A stretch of 64,000 nucleotides of DNA. Origin: Siphonodentalium dalli. Its lineage: Eukaryota > Mollusca > Scaphopoda > Gadilida > Siphonodentaliidae. Of this stretch, positions 23,290-35,905 are shown one piece after another (position 1 is the first letter of the stretch; every line of letters starts with the position of its first letter). Position numbers and translations under genes: made by a program. The stretch lies in the NCBI GenBank assembly GCA_032622095.1, contig CP136066.1, positions 98,975,319-99,039,318 on the forward strand, in the 5' to 3' direction. The notes below the pieces were generated by a model. The model was not told where the DNA came from. It did no database searches and worked only from the letters and a program-made list of their open reading frames with translations.

Positions 23290-26160
23290 ATTCACTGTAT
23301 CTTTTTATTTAGTTAGTTATATAGATGAAGAAAAAGAAGAATACTCACTTTGGCGACATCTTGCCACCGTCTTTGAGAAAATTGTAACAACAGTTCCTGC
23401 CCCTGCTGTCACGTCTTGAGATTTATGAGAGAGAATTTATTGTCTTTAATAAAAATCCATTGCAGGATTTCCCCGCCTCAACATCAGATTTGTATAGTCT
23501 TTGTGGCGTAACATTACGTTTAACGAACCGAACCTGTGATATTAAACATAATTATGTAGCACATACATATGTAAACTGTCTTATAAAATAGGCACCTATA
23601 GCTGTCAGTAGCTTATATCATTGATATATTGATTAGCGGCGCATGACAACAAGCTTGAGATGTCACCTCGACACATGGGTCATGTCAACTTACCCCCTAA
23701 CTTAACTATTTGATAGATCAGAGATAAGGTCGGGTTGCCACGAGTGCAGACTAGTATCCATCACAAGTGTTCGGTATTCACATATAGACTACACCGCGCT
23801 GATGTCATGGAAATATCTCGTATTTTTCCGCTGAAGATAAAAGAAGTGAACGCGGCTCTCGTCCCTTGCCCGTTTGCATGATAAACGATCATTTCAATCA
23901 AACAGTCGATTATCATAAACTTTGTGAAAACGATATTACAAATTTTTTGTCACAACCCTTCGGTATATCACTTTCTTATTTACAATAAACCATGTTAAAG
24001 TAGCCTATATATGCACACATATATAGTTGTGGGTGGATTGGGGGAACGTTACTGAAGTAATTTTCCATGTTCTCGTCCTGCGATGTGAAGAATCATATTT
24101 TGTTTCATTGATCGGATGCTAATATGGTTACTCTAGCTCGATTTAGAACAGCCAGTCACGTTTTACCAAGTGAAGTTGGGCGTTGGAATAGAACACCGTT
24201 ATCAGAGAGAGAACGTGCACTTTATGTGAAACCAATATTGTCGGTGACGAGTATCACTTTATAGAAGAACGGAAACTATACATAAAACAAGCCAATAGGA
24301 AGTATCACAATCGTCGGAAACTGTCCATTCTTCTCTCGAATAGAAAACCAACCGTTGCAGATTCATAAATGAAAGAGCAATACAAGTTGCTCTACTGGTT
24401 CATCTGAATGTTAAAGTTATCACAACCGTCGTCATTGCGACCTTGTTTGTTTATTTATTTATATATGTATTACCATGTTTGTTCTTAATACCATTGTACC
24501 ATGGCGAAATAATTAAATGATACTGGTACTAATACTGCAAATAAAGACATGCAAACCAATCAACGCCATTAGTAACACAGACGAGGATCGTTACGAAGGT
24601 CCACATCTGGTAATTATTATAAAGCGACGGAAAGTGGCATTAATAAAACTCTTTATGAGCAGGGAAATCACAAGCGCTCTAAAAGAGATGATATACGGGA
24701 GAATGCCAACCTCTTTTAGAAGTCTATATCTGGCTATCAACATTTATAAAAAAAATGGGTTTCTAAGTTTTATCTCATCACATTTTCCTATATAGAAAAC
24801 AGCGGCGTTAATGTAGACCGGACTCCCCAAAACAACAATTTTGAAGTGTAGGAAATTGCATACATGGAACAAGAATAGAACATTAGGTGGATATTTCAGA
24901 ATGAAAATTAGGTTGGTAACTTGGTATTGTTTTTATAATTTAATTTTACGACCAATATTTAGTGTGAAGTGTGTATTATTTTTTATAATCCTATATTCGA
25001 TTAATCTTACAGCTGGTGTAGTATTGACGATTCTACCAGAGATGACACGTCGCTTTGTCGATTTTTCCAACATATGCAGTTAGAAAACTTGGGCTGGTAT
25101 TTGGAAATAGCGGAGGAGCAAATGGAATTTGGAAGAGTTCGGTCTAGTCTGGAGATAAAGTTTTAAACTCCAAGTTTGATGCTCCCGACTCAACGTGACA
25201 AGAACCTTTAATATAAATTAAAAAAAATAAACAAATAACTCGAAAAAAAAAAAAAATAATAAAAAAATAAACAAGATAAAAAAAAGAGACACATTTTTCT
25301 AACTTTTTTCTCACTATAAGACACATTCCATTAGGACGCGTAGGTTTCCCACGATAAAAAATTAAATCGATAGGCAAAGATGGATCTATGCAGGTGATAG
25401 CCTATACATTAAAACCACAAACGCTCAATTACTGTGGGTATGGCCGCACATGAATCACAGGACAAAGTTAATGAATGGTCAACTGTGGGAGTGGTGACCA
25501 TTAAAGACGCCTTGACAGGGAAGATAATTTCCACAATAGACCGATGTCGACAAAAGAATAGACTTCGCGAGTCGCTGTCAAAAATCATTTTGACATCCTC
25601 TCAATGGGACGAGTCAAGCTCCATAGCATTCCGACTAATTCGGAATATGAGGAAATCCGCGTGTCGAATTCACATATATTTATAAGCTAACAAAGCAAAT
25701 GATACAGAGAAAGAATGATAGAATGAATGACGATAGAGGAGAAAAACTGATTGAATGAAACATTAAAGATGATAGCGACAGGACTCTTTGTTGTGGTGGG
25801 GGTGGGGTGCCCAACGATGACGAATATGACGATGACGACAAGGATAGGATAACTGTATTCACAATATACAAACACATATATAGCAAACATATTATCAACA
25901 ATAAAAACAGGTATGTTGTATATTGCTCGGGGATATCATAGCCCTGCCAGGCTGTCCTCCTGCCATCCCCGGTGGTATAGGTATCGTTATGGGTGCTAAT
26001 GATGGCGTATGTGAGCGTTCATCTCCATGTGAGCACACAGACTATGTCGTCGCATGTGGAAATAGTATCAAGGGCGTGTTACAGACATGTTGAATATTAT
26101 GGGTACCAACCCGGAACATTAATCGCTCATAACAATAACTAAAATATTTTGCGTGGTTCA
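23290..26160. other. Non-coding stretch, no recognised gene
   Basis: Short open frames (24517-24795, 24841-25083, 25434-25685) have no recognisable domain or splice structure. An A-rich tract lies at 25220-25290. Confidence 0.4.
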
Positions 26161-26162
26161 CC

Positions 26163-27075
26163 GGGGGGGGGGGGGGGGGGCAGTTTGTGAGTGACAATGA
26201 ATATGACGAAGAACATGATTATGATGCTGTTGTTGGTGGTGATGATGGGTATCATGATGATTATGTTGCTGCTGCTGATGGTGGGTATGGTGATAATGAT
26301 GGTGATAATTTATGATGGTGATGAATATGCTGATGATCATTATGACGGTGTTGATGGTTGTTGGTGGTGATGATGATGGTGACATTGATAATAGTCGAGA
26401 TGCTGACGATGACAATGATGAGTATGACGAGGGATATTGATGATGCTGATGGTGATGATGAATATGATGCTACTGCTTGTGATGGTGGGTATGGTGATCA
26501 TTTATGATGATGATGATTATGACGGTGTTGTTGTTGTTGGTGGTGATATTGATAATAGTGGGAATGCTGACGACGACAATGATGAATATGACGAGGGATA
26601 TTGATGGTGATGTTGCTGGTGATGATGAATATGGTGATGGTTAATTATGATGATAATGAAGATGACGATGAATATGATACTACTGCTGGATATATGGTGA
26701 TAATGATGAATATGATACTACTGCTGCTGGATATATGGTGATAATGATGAATATGATGCTGCTGATAATGTACATGGGGAACATGATACTATTGATGATG
26801 GTGGTGATAATGATGGATATATGATGATGATGGATATGGTGATAATGATGAATATGATGATGGTGGCGATGATGATGATGATGAATATGATGCTGCTGCT
26901 GATGGAAATGATAATGATGGCGATGATGGATGGTGGTGCTGGTGATGACATTGGTAATAATTATGAAGATGGCGCGGATGCTGATGACGATGAAGACTAT
27001 TGATTATGACGATGACGATGTTGCTGTCGATGATGAATGTGGTGATGGATAATTGTGATGATTAATACGATACTG
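26163..27075 (+). repeat. GAT/GGT/GAATAT microsatellite array with leading G-run
   Basis: After 18 G at 26163-26180 come about 900 bases of GATGATGGTGATGAATATGA-type sequence. Blocks such as GATAATGATGAATATGATGC and TACTGCTGCTGGATATATGG repeat. Long reading frames on both strands are by-products of the triplet repeat. Confidence 0.92.
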
Positions 27076-27654
27076 GTGGGTTTCCAACTGCACCCTACCT
27101 TGAACAAAATGTTAAGAAATTTCATTTGCAACCTCATCCACAGCATGAGTTGCAATTATCCAAATAATATACCAAACGTTCTAATTTACCACCGCTAAAT
27201 GAATTTGTTATTAATAGAGATCCCGTTGACTGATCTCTCTGACTCAATGTTTTTGTTTTTTACCCCTATAGAGATATCTTTATTCCTCAATACCATTTAT
27301 CTATTGACTTGTGTGCATTCTATTATTTGATTGGTCGCCGTCTTCATTGAAAATGCGATATTTCCACCGAAAATATGACAAATTATGCACTTGTATGGCA
27401 AAGCTCTTCGTCAATATTTTAAACAATAAAATAAATAAATATTTAGACATCAAAAAAATATTAGTAGAGAACAAATTTAGTCTTTAGAAAAGTATGCCGT
27501 ACTACTCATCATATTGTAACCCTTAAGAACATTTATTGGCAAATACGTAAGTGAAGGAGAAGATCACTCGATCTTTTCGACCATTCCCAACTACACTCAC
27601 CCAGTTGGCAAATATGTAAAAAAAAAAAATCCCAATATCTAATTATATCTTCAT

Positions 27655-28057
27655 ACATGTTTCATCGACCTAAAGAATGCGTTTGATCTTGCCAACAGAG
27701 AAGCACTGATTAAGTATTTTTGATGTTTGACAATTCATGTGACCCAGCTACATTAATGGATGCCAACTTGCCGTGTTTAATGTATTCAGACGATATTGTC
27801 TTGGTCTCAAAATCTAAAGAGGGACTTCAGAATCACTTGACAAACTACATGGTTATTGTAAATTTGGAATCTTGCGGTCAATATTAACACATGTAGGGCA
27901 ATTGTTTTTAATAAACGGGTATAAAATGGATTGTTATTTTGGCAGGTGGGAATTAAAAAGCGTAGAAGAATATAAATATCTGTGCTTTCTTCTGAATCCT
28001 TCAGGGGTCTTGTCAGCTATGGAGCTGTTAGGAATGCGGACAAGTTTAAATATTTAA
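27655..28057 (+). pseudogene. Reverse transcriptase fragment, decayed and internally deleted
   Basis: Frames give IDLKNAFDLANREALIKYF (motif A, about 27664-27720) and YSDDIVLVSKSKEGLQNH (motif C, from 27783). A thumb-like stretch follows, containing KSVEEYKYLCFLLNPSG (about 27958). Motifs A and C are only about 90 bases apart, so the segment carrying motif B is deleted, and stops and frame changes break the rest. A LINE fossil, plus strand. Confidence 0.7.
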
Positions 28058-28060
28058 GCA

Positions 28061-28238
28061 ATACCAGAGGTCAACTCGCAGAGCCATCTCGTTGGCTCTC
28101 ATGTAGAGGTACGTCACCCCGATGATCTGTGTGAAGTTTGGTGAGGACGAGAGATGTGACATGCAGGGTGTACTAAAGGAAATTGTTGACGGGCGCACCC
28201 ACGGACGGACACTAACCCATAGCAATAGTTGAGCTAAA
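28061..28238 (+). mobile_element. Tail of a tandem-core element
   Basis: Contains GTGAAGTTTGGTGAGGACGA, AAATTGTTGACGGGCGCAC, CACGGACGGACAC and ends CAATAGTTGAGCTAAA, the family 3' end. The head of another element follows at once. Confidence 0.7.
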
Positions 28239-29190
28239 TGAAAGTGTCTATGACACTGAAGCTCAACTTGGAGAGGGTTACTGTCAAATGTTACATTTAA
28301 AGGTACTCAACCCGTAAAGAGGGTCCCCATCTCAACAGATTCCAACAACAACAATCCGATCAGAGGGTCCTATATTACTATTTCTTTGGCTTTGGGGGTA
28401 AAAAATATTTGATTCGAGTCGAGGAACCCATCAAACAAAGCTCAGAGTTATTAGATATTGATTTTTCAAATTTGTTATGTTCTCGAGATGAGTACTAATA
28501 ACTGCCGTAATCTGCTCTGGATGTGTACTCCAAATCTATTCAAACAGACAAGGATAAATAACTCTAAAATCAAGTGGAAATTTTAACTCAATTTTGACTG
28601 AGTTCTGGGCCAGATAGTATTCCCGATAATGAAAAATAATAGATTTCTAAAATCGATATCTAACAAATCTGAGCTTTGATGGGTGACTTCCTCGACTCGA
28701 ATCAAATATTTTTGACCCCCGAAGCCGTTGAAATAGTAATTGAGAGGAGTTTTATCGGGTTGAGTACCTTTAATGGAGGGATAATGAATGTGGACAGTTG
28801 GTATGTATATGTAATACTAAATGTCAACATGCCAGCGGCCATGTTTTTCATCGAAAATGATTCATATTCAATAGCTCCCAAATATGCCTGTACATTTTCG
28901 CAAATAATTGTGGGCGGCATGGTGTGCCAGTGGATTCAAATGTGATATTCAAGATGGCCACTGGCGGCCATGTTTGTAACAGAATCAGGAAAAAATGGTA
29001 ATCTCCCATCTAGGGGTCACCCTGAGAACCCACATGAAGTTTGATGAGTCATGACGATCGGATGAGAGATGTGACCTGTAGGGTGTATCGAGGATTTAGT
29101 CATCATGGTCATACTAAGAGTAAAATCCAAAAAGACCGCTGGCGGCCACGTTTTTTTCGAACAAAACAGAACGAGAGGCCGATCACGATC
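28239..29190 (+). mobile_element. Tandem-core element split by a TTAA MITE
   Basis: Head ATGAAAGTGTCTATGACACT at 28239. Core monomers at 28820-29170 carry GCGGCCATGTTT, AAGATGGCCACTGGCGGCCA and CCGCTGGCGGCCACG. The stretch between head and core is interrupted at 28301-28769. The 3' end is not recognisable. Confidence 0.65.
28301..28769 (+). mobile_element. TTAA-flanked MITE, AGGTACTCAACCCG ends, complete
   Basis: Inverted ends AGGTACTCAACCCG and CGGGTTGAGTACCT are flanked by TTAA at 28297-28300 and 28770-28773. Removing the element with one TTAA restores a continuous host element (TGTTACATTTAATGGAGGGA), like the intact version near 62905-62935. Interior arms TTTGATTCGAGTCGAGGAAC and their inverse form a long hairpin. 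Confidence 0.85.
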
Positions 29191-30480
29191 GGCAGATGTT
29201 GACCCATCCCTTGGCGATAAAATTTACTATGATCGGATAAATGAGAGTTTTGGTGTTGAATTAAAGAGTATACTGTTATGTACTATTATAGACAAATGTA
29301 CATAACACAAATTATTGGAATTTATGGGTCACTGGCATTTATATAAGAGAATGCACTGGTACACGATCTGTAATGCTAAACCACCACAGCCTTGGGTTAA
29401 ATGTGAAAGGTGTGACCTGGAACACTTGGGTTAAGAGGGTCCAATTTAAGTTTACAATAATAATGTGTCAAATTCTACCAAAAATATAGTATACAGATAA
29501 GCCATCTTACTGATCACCCATTAATATCAATTATATAGCAGAGCTGTCAACAAATCACATGAATTGTTTATGTTGAACACTGACCTCTCTATTAAATCAA
29601 TAAGAATTATAATGACCTCAGACCATCTGAAGATATAACTCTGCAGCACAGATGTCCATGTCTACTGTTAATATCATGTGATGTTTATTGTTGAATCTTT
29701 ATTTTGAATTAGATACCATAGCCTTCTTTATCAGATTATTTGCACATTGGCATAAGAGACATCAGAAAATAATATAGCCTTATCAATAGCTAAGTAGTCC
29801 AAAGGCATGGGATGGAATTGTTGAATTGGATTTAATGTTGCTCCAAACAGATTTACCAGTACATAACACAAGATTTTGGACCGATTTAAACAAATTTGGT
29901 GTGGTGATTCGGGGGTACCTTTGGCAGAATTATAATGGTGTTAATGGTGCTCATTTTGCAAATGTCCGGCATAATATTTTGAGGCCTGGATTAGAGGCTG
30001 CTGTAAAATATAATGGACGGTCTGTCTATAAACTTTGCCAGCACCGTTTTTTTTATTGTCTGTGTAGCATATTGATGGATAAATCAGAAACTGACAGCTC
30101 GTACCTAGATTACATGTTTGTCGGGGTTAATCCCTGGCATGATTGAAAACTTCTTCATTTGTAATCATATTTTGTCACGCCATGACCTCGTTTCGTAAGT
30201 TTTTTCTGTGACCTCTTCCGTGATAACCGCCATTTCTCTTCAGTGGCGACTTCTATCAATGTGTAATAGCATAGTATGGTTCACCATTGAGAGGGTGATA
30301 TATATATATATGTTTTCTTCAATAATTATGGATGTTCTTTTAATATGCAACTACCCAGTGCATTCATTGTTCATGTCGGAAAGATGTGGCTATATATAAT
30401 TTAATTACGATATTATTGCCAGGAAAGACTAAGCAGCGGCTTAATTTCACCGGGTAATCACTCCACTGCGCGAAATCAAA
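29191..30480. other. Non-coding stretch
   Basis: A fragment of the 'ataagagaatgca' MITE family is near 29340-29370. An open frame at 29826-30146 (106 codons) has no recognisable domain and no splice support. Confidence 0.35.
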
Positions 30481-30489
30481 AGACCAGAA

Positions 30490-30765
30490 CAAAGGTACGA
30501 CCTGTAGCCCGCGCCAAAGGAAATTGTTGACGGACACACGGACGACGGACACCAAACCATGGCAATAGCTCAAACTTACAAAGTAAGTTGAGCTAAAAAT
30601 GGTAAGCTCCCATCTAGAGGTCACCCCTCCATATGAAGTTTGGTGACGATCGGGTGAGGGATGTGGCATCTTGGGTGTACCAAAGCAAATTGTTGACGGG
30701 ACGACATCACGCACCGACGGACGACCAACACATGACAATAGCTAAAACTTGTCAAGTTGAGCTAA
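30490..30765 (+). mobile_element. Two consecutive tandem-core element tails
   Basis: The first tail ends GTAAGTTGAGCTAAAA at about 30597, the second GTCAAGTTGAGCTAAAA at about 30768. Each is preceded by AAATTGTTGACGG and a CACGGACGACGGAC-like block. Confidence 0.7.
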
Positions 30766-31196
30766 AATGGGTCTGATCGGTCAGATCAGATCACTGAGTG
30801 AGGCGTTTTTGACTATTTAATTGAGTGCCCTAAATCAGATTTGATCAGACAATCGTCATTTCCATTGGTAACGGATGTGAAACTTATATTTTATCAACCA
30901 TTCAGTGCCTGTCGACGCTGCATGTACCAACCGTTTAATATATATCGTGCACCACGCCCAAAAATTGGGCTGTATTTTGGAAAATTTATCGGAAAATGCC
31001 AAAACCTGAATAACCAAGAATAACTTTAAGGGGATAATAGTACCGGTATATGCAAACCACGTTTGCGGGGAGAAATGTTGCTTTCTATATATGCTTTTTG
31101 TAATGTGTTCAATACCGATTTACCACTAAACTTCGATATAGATTCCAAAACAAGAATATGATAGGAACGTGTTGTCTGATCGCATGGCGTAGGACT

Positions 31197-31197
<1 letters not shown>

Positions 31198-31244
<47 letters not shown>
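31198..31244 (+). repeat. Homopolymer run of 47 G
   Basis: Uninterrupted G from 31198 to 31244, flanked by unique sequence. Assembly length at such a run is uncertain. Confidence 0.95.
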
Positions 31245-31245
<1 letters not shown>

Positions 31246-32756
31246 AAAATATTGAATTATTGATAAGACGAAATTTATGAAAACATACTTTTCGTGTTTG
31301 TTCGAGTCAAATATGATTTGTTGAAAACAGTTGACACAGACGACAGAAACATAGTCAATTTGTCAAATTGTGTTGCACATTTCAACCAGAAAGTAGCTGG
31401 TGTCCGACCATGTTTTTCACAATTGTAGCAATTTTCTAGATGTTTGGCTAAAAAGGTTGATGGCTGAAAGCGATTCACAAAGGTAAGCTTTATCCAACTT
31501 CCCAAGTAATATGTTACTGTTCCCTCACAACGACAGAACATTTTTCAGTCCACTCCATGGATATGTACAAGTATGCTGATTGTCATCTTAAGCTGATAAA
31601 TGAATGATACCTTATAGTTCACTGAGGAAGAAATAAAAATGTCATGCAAAGAAATAAAATATTTTATTGACTAGACTTCAGTGTAAAATATCTGAGATGT
31701 ATTAAATGTAGGATTTCATTACAGAAGAATGTCCACTCCTGATGGGCATTTTTACTGTTTATATGGTCACATAACGATCAACAAATCAAACTGCACAAAA
31801 TAGACACCTACAAAAAATAAGTTCCGCCCAACATATTTTGGGTTTATCTTCAAATATATGGGTTCCATTGTTATGAAATTTGGCACAATTTTTTGGAAAA
31901 CTAATCCACCCTGCAAATGATGGCTACACAGGTAGTGTAGTGCTTCAAAGAGTGCAAATTCAAGGGACATGGCACTTTTCAAAAATCACAGTAGGAATCA
32001 TTGTCCCTAGCAGCTACCCCTACACATACGTTCTAAGTGTGCGTTCTAAGTGTGTATAACGTTCGAGTGTCGAATTACTCACCATAAGACCAATATAAAG
32101 TCAGTCTCTTCAAGTTTAGGAGTGCGGTTGACACTCACTGGGATAATTGCCCGAATATTTTTGAGGTTTGAAGTCTCAAAAGTTATTTTCGAATTTGATA
32201 TCCCTTCTTAAATCCAAGCTCATTCAAGCATAACTCCAATCAAAGGTTCAGTGTTAACACATTTAATCAGAAAGATCACGAAGGTTGTATATGCAAAATT
32301 GTAGGGAAATTGGATATATCTGTTGAGAGATATGTGCCAAAGCATTTGGGGAACTTACTTTTTTTGAGGTGTTCATATCATAATCCATATCATAATATAC
32401 CATTGGAAATGGAACGCTGTAGTATAGATAATATCAAAGTTATTTGGTACAAAATATTAATACAAAATAAAAAACAATATGTTTTGCCAAAGTAGGGTTA
32501 CTAAGGCTTGTCTTGAGTGGTGTTATAGTACAGAATGTTCTTGTTTTTGAGCCCGACCATAGTCGATCACTCTCTCAGCAAAGGGGGAAAAACTCTACCT
32601 TGTGGTTTACAAACAGGATCGAATTGGAAAGATTTCCCATCTATAGTCAGCTACTTGATTTTGTCATTATTATGGCGGAAACTCAATTCAGACCAAAGTA
32701 TGGATGTTTTTGGCTGAATATATATTTGTCCCTAATTTATGACACAGTTGATCAAT
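31245..32756. other. Non-coding stretch, no recognised feature
   Basis: No gene, hairpin element or tandem array recognised. Confidence 0.4.
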
Positions 32757-32892
32757 AAATATAGAGCATTGTTGTTTTGGGTCAGTGATCATCGCCTGAG
32801 AGCAGATGGCAGAAGGATATACCCCAAGAGGTATCCTTCTGCAATCCGATCGACTGTGGTAATCACTAATAAAAACCAACAGCTCTATATTT
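32757..32892. repeat. Imperfect hairpin
   Basis: AAATATAGAGC and GCAGAAGGATATACC on the left are inverted as GGTATCCTTCTGCA and GCTCTATATTT on the right; the intervening arms match partly. Possibly a MITE. Confidence 0.6.
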
Positions 32893-32994
32893 CTTACATA
32901 CAAGAAACACAAGTGATCTTACTCTGAGATTTTTCGATCAACATTTGTTGTCTTGCAATTATTTTTATATCACAAACTTCTCAAAGCCCCATGT

Positions 32995-33430
32995 AATTTT
33001 CGTGTCACATTATTTTTTTTATAGTGCCTTGATGTATAATAATAGTCTATGATATAAAATATGATTAAAATACTATAATTCATCACGATTTGAAATGTCT
33101 GTGTCTCAGAAGGTGCCCATAGAGTAATAGAAAATAGCTGAAATCATAGATACATTCCCCCATTTCGCTCCCAGAATGCAACAGAATTCAAACTAAGATA
33201 TAGAGTTATTCCCCTTCCATTGAAAATAATAGACTTTGCAGAAGAGTTCAGATGAAACTTAACCACATAACACACATCGGTACCTCAACAAAAACATGTT
33301 CACAGCTTATTACACCGAATAATTGATAGTACAAAGTTTTGGAGCTTCCTTTTTCAAATGGTATATAATATGGCATATATTTTATATAATGTGATCTGGG
33401 GGTTCGAAAATTAATTGGGCCTTTAAATTC
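32995..33430 (+). repeat. Dispersed repeat, inverted relative to 41300-41590
   Basis: TTTATAGTGCCTTGATGTAT, CTGTGTCTCAGAAG, CAGAATGCAACAGAATTCAA and AATTGGGCCTTTAAA are all found in inverted order at 41300-41590. Confidence 0.7.
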
Positions 33431-33464
33431 TCATTAAGTCGCCATTATGATTAGTAAAGTAAAT

Positions 33465-33790
33465 TACTGAATACTCATTGACAAATAGTTCCCATAGGCA
33501 ATGTTCAGATAATAAGTTAATCAAACACTGTTATATGCTGTTTTGTTGAACTTATTATCTGAACACGACCCACAGAAGAATATGAATACTTCTGCACTGT
33601 TATTATCATTTCGTCATACTGTTGTCTGCAAAGTTTTCCTGAACACTAATAATAAGAGTAGCCCAATATTGGCCGTGTTTTTCACTTATTGGCCGACTTT
33701 TGTCACTTATGATGCGGGCAGCATTCTACTTATTGCGGCCGATGACCATAGCTAATTAATAATTACTTTTATAACTGGGTGGCGGAATTT
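33465..33790 (-). mobile_element. piggyBac-like MITE copy (diverged)
   Basis: TACTCATTGACAAATAGTTC, CAGATAATAAGTTAATCAAA with its inverse, ACTTCTGCACTGTTATTATC and TTTTATAACTGGGTGGCGGA match 42246-42500. Confidence 0.6.
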
Positions 33791-33824
33791 ATCTCGTATT
33801 GAAAGGGTTCAAGATGTATTCAGG

Positions 33825-34150
33825 GTTTCAGGCTAAATTTTACGAAACCTACCTGTATTTTACTCTTTATTTAGATTCTAGTGTGTAAAATAAAATGTTT
33901 AGAAAAAGAAGTGATGGTATTTTTTTTATATTTAATTTTCTCTGTATTTATTTTATATAATTTTGATGTTTTAAAGGGACACCAAAAATATTTGGTTAAT
34001 TTCTCAATAATAAAATGATAATCTTTGGTATTTATAGGTCCAGTTTATATGTCATATTTGATTGTCAACAGAACAAAGCAGAACATGATGTTAGATCAAA
34101 TTTCAAATGTTGTTGTTGTACCTGAAGGTCTGGAACCCTGAATGCATCTT
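33825..34150 (+). repeat. Dispersed repeat with inverted relative at 41655-41740
   Basis: Left part (GGGTTTCAGGC, CCTGTATTTTACTCTTTATT, GATTCTAGTGTG) is inverted at 41655-41740. The interior begins AAAGGGACACCAAAAATATT. Confidence 0.5.
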
Positions 34151-34199
34151 TAATGGTCTTATATAGAAATAATCAGGTGTACAAACATTATGTGTGCCT

Positions 34200-34434
34200 T
34201 TAACCCTTCCATTACTGGAGCTTCCTGAAATTTTTCAAAAACCCTGTTCCAATGCATTCTATTATGAGTCTGCCATTGGGAGCCTCGCATATACATGTAT
34301 AAGAGAATGCATTGGCCTAACAATATTTACCTTGATCTTGTAAGCCAGTGCCTTCTCTTATATAATATAAGAGAATGCACTGGCACAAGATATTTAATGC
34401 TGTACCAGTGCCACTCCCATCATCAAAGGGTTAA
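34200..34434. mobile_element. TTAACCCTT hairpin MITE with AATGCATTCTCTTATAT arms
   Basis: Starts TTAACCCTTCCATTACTGG and ends CATCAAAGGGTTAA. Inner hairpin arms carry CAATGCATTCT and AGAGAATGCATTGG, then GCCTTCTCTTATATAATATA. Confidence 0.75.
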
Positions 34435-34884
34435 CAGTATTGAACATATGACTTACTATGCTTTCCTAGGTTTTATTAACTGTGATATTGCATATATTTG
34501 ATTTAACATTTGACTTTAATTGGACATAAATTTTCTGGGGGAAAATTTGAGACAGATAACAGAATCATGGAACAAAGGTCAAAGTTCAATACTATGGCCC
34601 TGATGTTTATCAATGTTGTACGAGAACTTTCCTAGATGACTGCACATTAACTGAAATACAAAAATCATTCATTTCAAGCCCTCACTTTTTTTATACATCC
34701 ATCAAAAACGAACATTGTACTAAAGAGACAGGTCTGAAATTGTTATTAGAAATACAGGTAAATAATATTATGAATTGTTAGAATAAATTATCTATTGAAG
34801 TTTTGATGGTCCATTTTTTATGTTGACTTTTACATGATGCCCACAACATGTATAGGCAGCTGTTAAACTTGCCGAAAAGAGTTT

Positions 34885-35100
34885 ACACTTAAAGGGACCT
34901 AAGGCAGTGCCAGTGGGTAAATGTGCAAATAATATAAAATATGAAAACATAATGATATAATTTTGTTAGAAAGGATACACCATGTTTAATAATGTGATAT
35001 TTAATAAAAATTAAATCTCAAAAATATCAATCAGAAGTATGTTTCTAGTAAAATATGGATTTTGGAGTTTTTTTTCAGGTAAGTTGGCATAGCTTTTTAT
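34885..35100 (+). repeat. Dispersed repeat with CAGTGGGTAAATGTG block
   Basis: GCAGTGCCAGTGGGTAAATG at 34904 resembles GCACTCGTAGTGGGTAAATG at 38663; both are followed by AT-rich sequence and a GGATACACC or AGATACAC block. Confidence 0.4.
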
Positions 35101-35654
35101 CTTAAAGACATATTATGGACTTACTTCAGTGAATAAAACTGATAATTTAGTATCCAAACAGTATCTCCAAATTTAGTATCCAAACAGTATCTCCACTGAA
35201 AACATGTTGCAGTCATCTGAGATTGTCAAAAATTTCCAACCACAACACTGTAACATTTCAGAGAACACAACGTTTGAACTAAGCATGAATATAAATATTT
35301 ACTACATTATTCAGGACAAATTATTGGGCCCAAACATTATGGCAATGATTCATCCAACAATAGTCACTACAGGTAAATCGTTTATAACAATGAGACTGTT
35401 TTCCACCTATTTTGGACATCAAATTGATAAAAAATATGTTATGTTTGCATAATTATTTGTTATTCGGTTCTGAACACCTCAGCGGAATGTTACACATCAC
35501 TTTAATCTTCTGATAACTGTAGACTTACTAATTAGTGATGTCCGGACATTTCCCCACCTTCATGAGCAGACATATCCTCACTGGAATATTTACCTACTCA
35601 AAATTTCCCCACCCCGATCGTAAGAAGCAATATGTGAGAAAATGTATTTGGAAC

Positions 35655-35905
35655 TCAAAACACTTTACTCTCTTCCTGAAATTTTGCGAAAACCCTGTGC
35701 CAATGGATTCTTATATATATGAGTCTCCCATAGGGAACATTGTATATATAACGAATGCATGGCCTAACATTATTTACCTTTATCTTGTAAGCCAGTACAT
35801 TCTCTTATATATGCGAGGCTCCCTATGGGAGACTTGCATATATAACAGAAAGCACTGGCACAGAATTTATAATGCTGCACCAGCGCAGCTCCCGTCATGA
35901 ACTCT
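35655..35905. mobile_element. Hairpin MITE, second copy of the AATGCATTCTCTTATAT family
   Basis: TTCCTGAAATTTTGCGAAAA, CCTGTGCCAATG, ACATTCTCTTATATATGCGA and CTCCCTATGGGAGAC parallel 34200-34434. The open frame crossing it is not a gene. Confidence 0.65.

Noticed and set aside
26158-27003. Poly-Met/Asp and Ile/Ser/His-rich frames
   Set aside because: Direct products of the GAT-type microsatellite.
29826-30146. 106-codon open frame, plus strand
   Set aside because: No family resemblance I can name and no supporting splice sites or neighbouring exons; could be transposon-derived.
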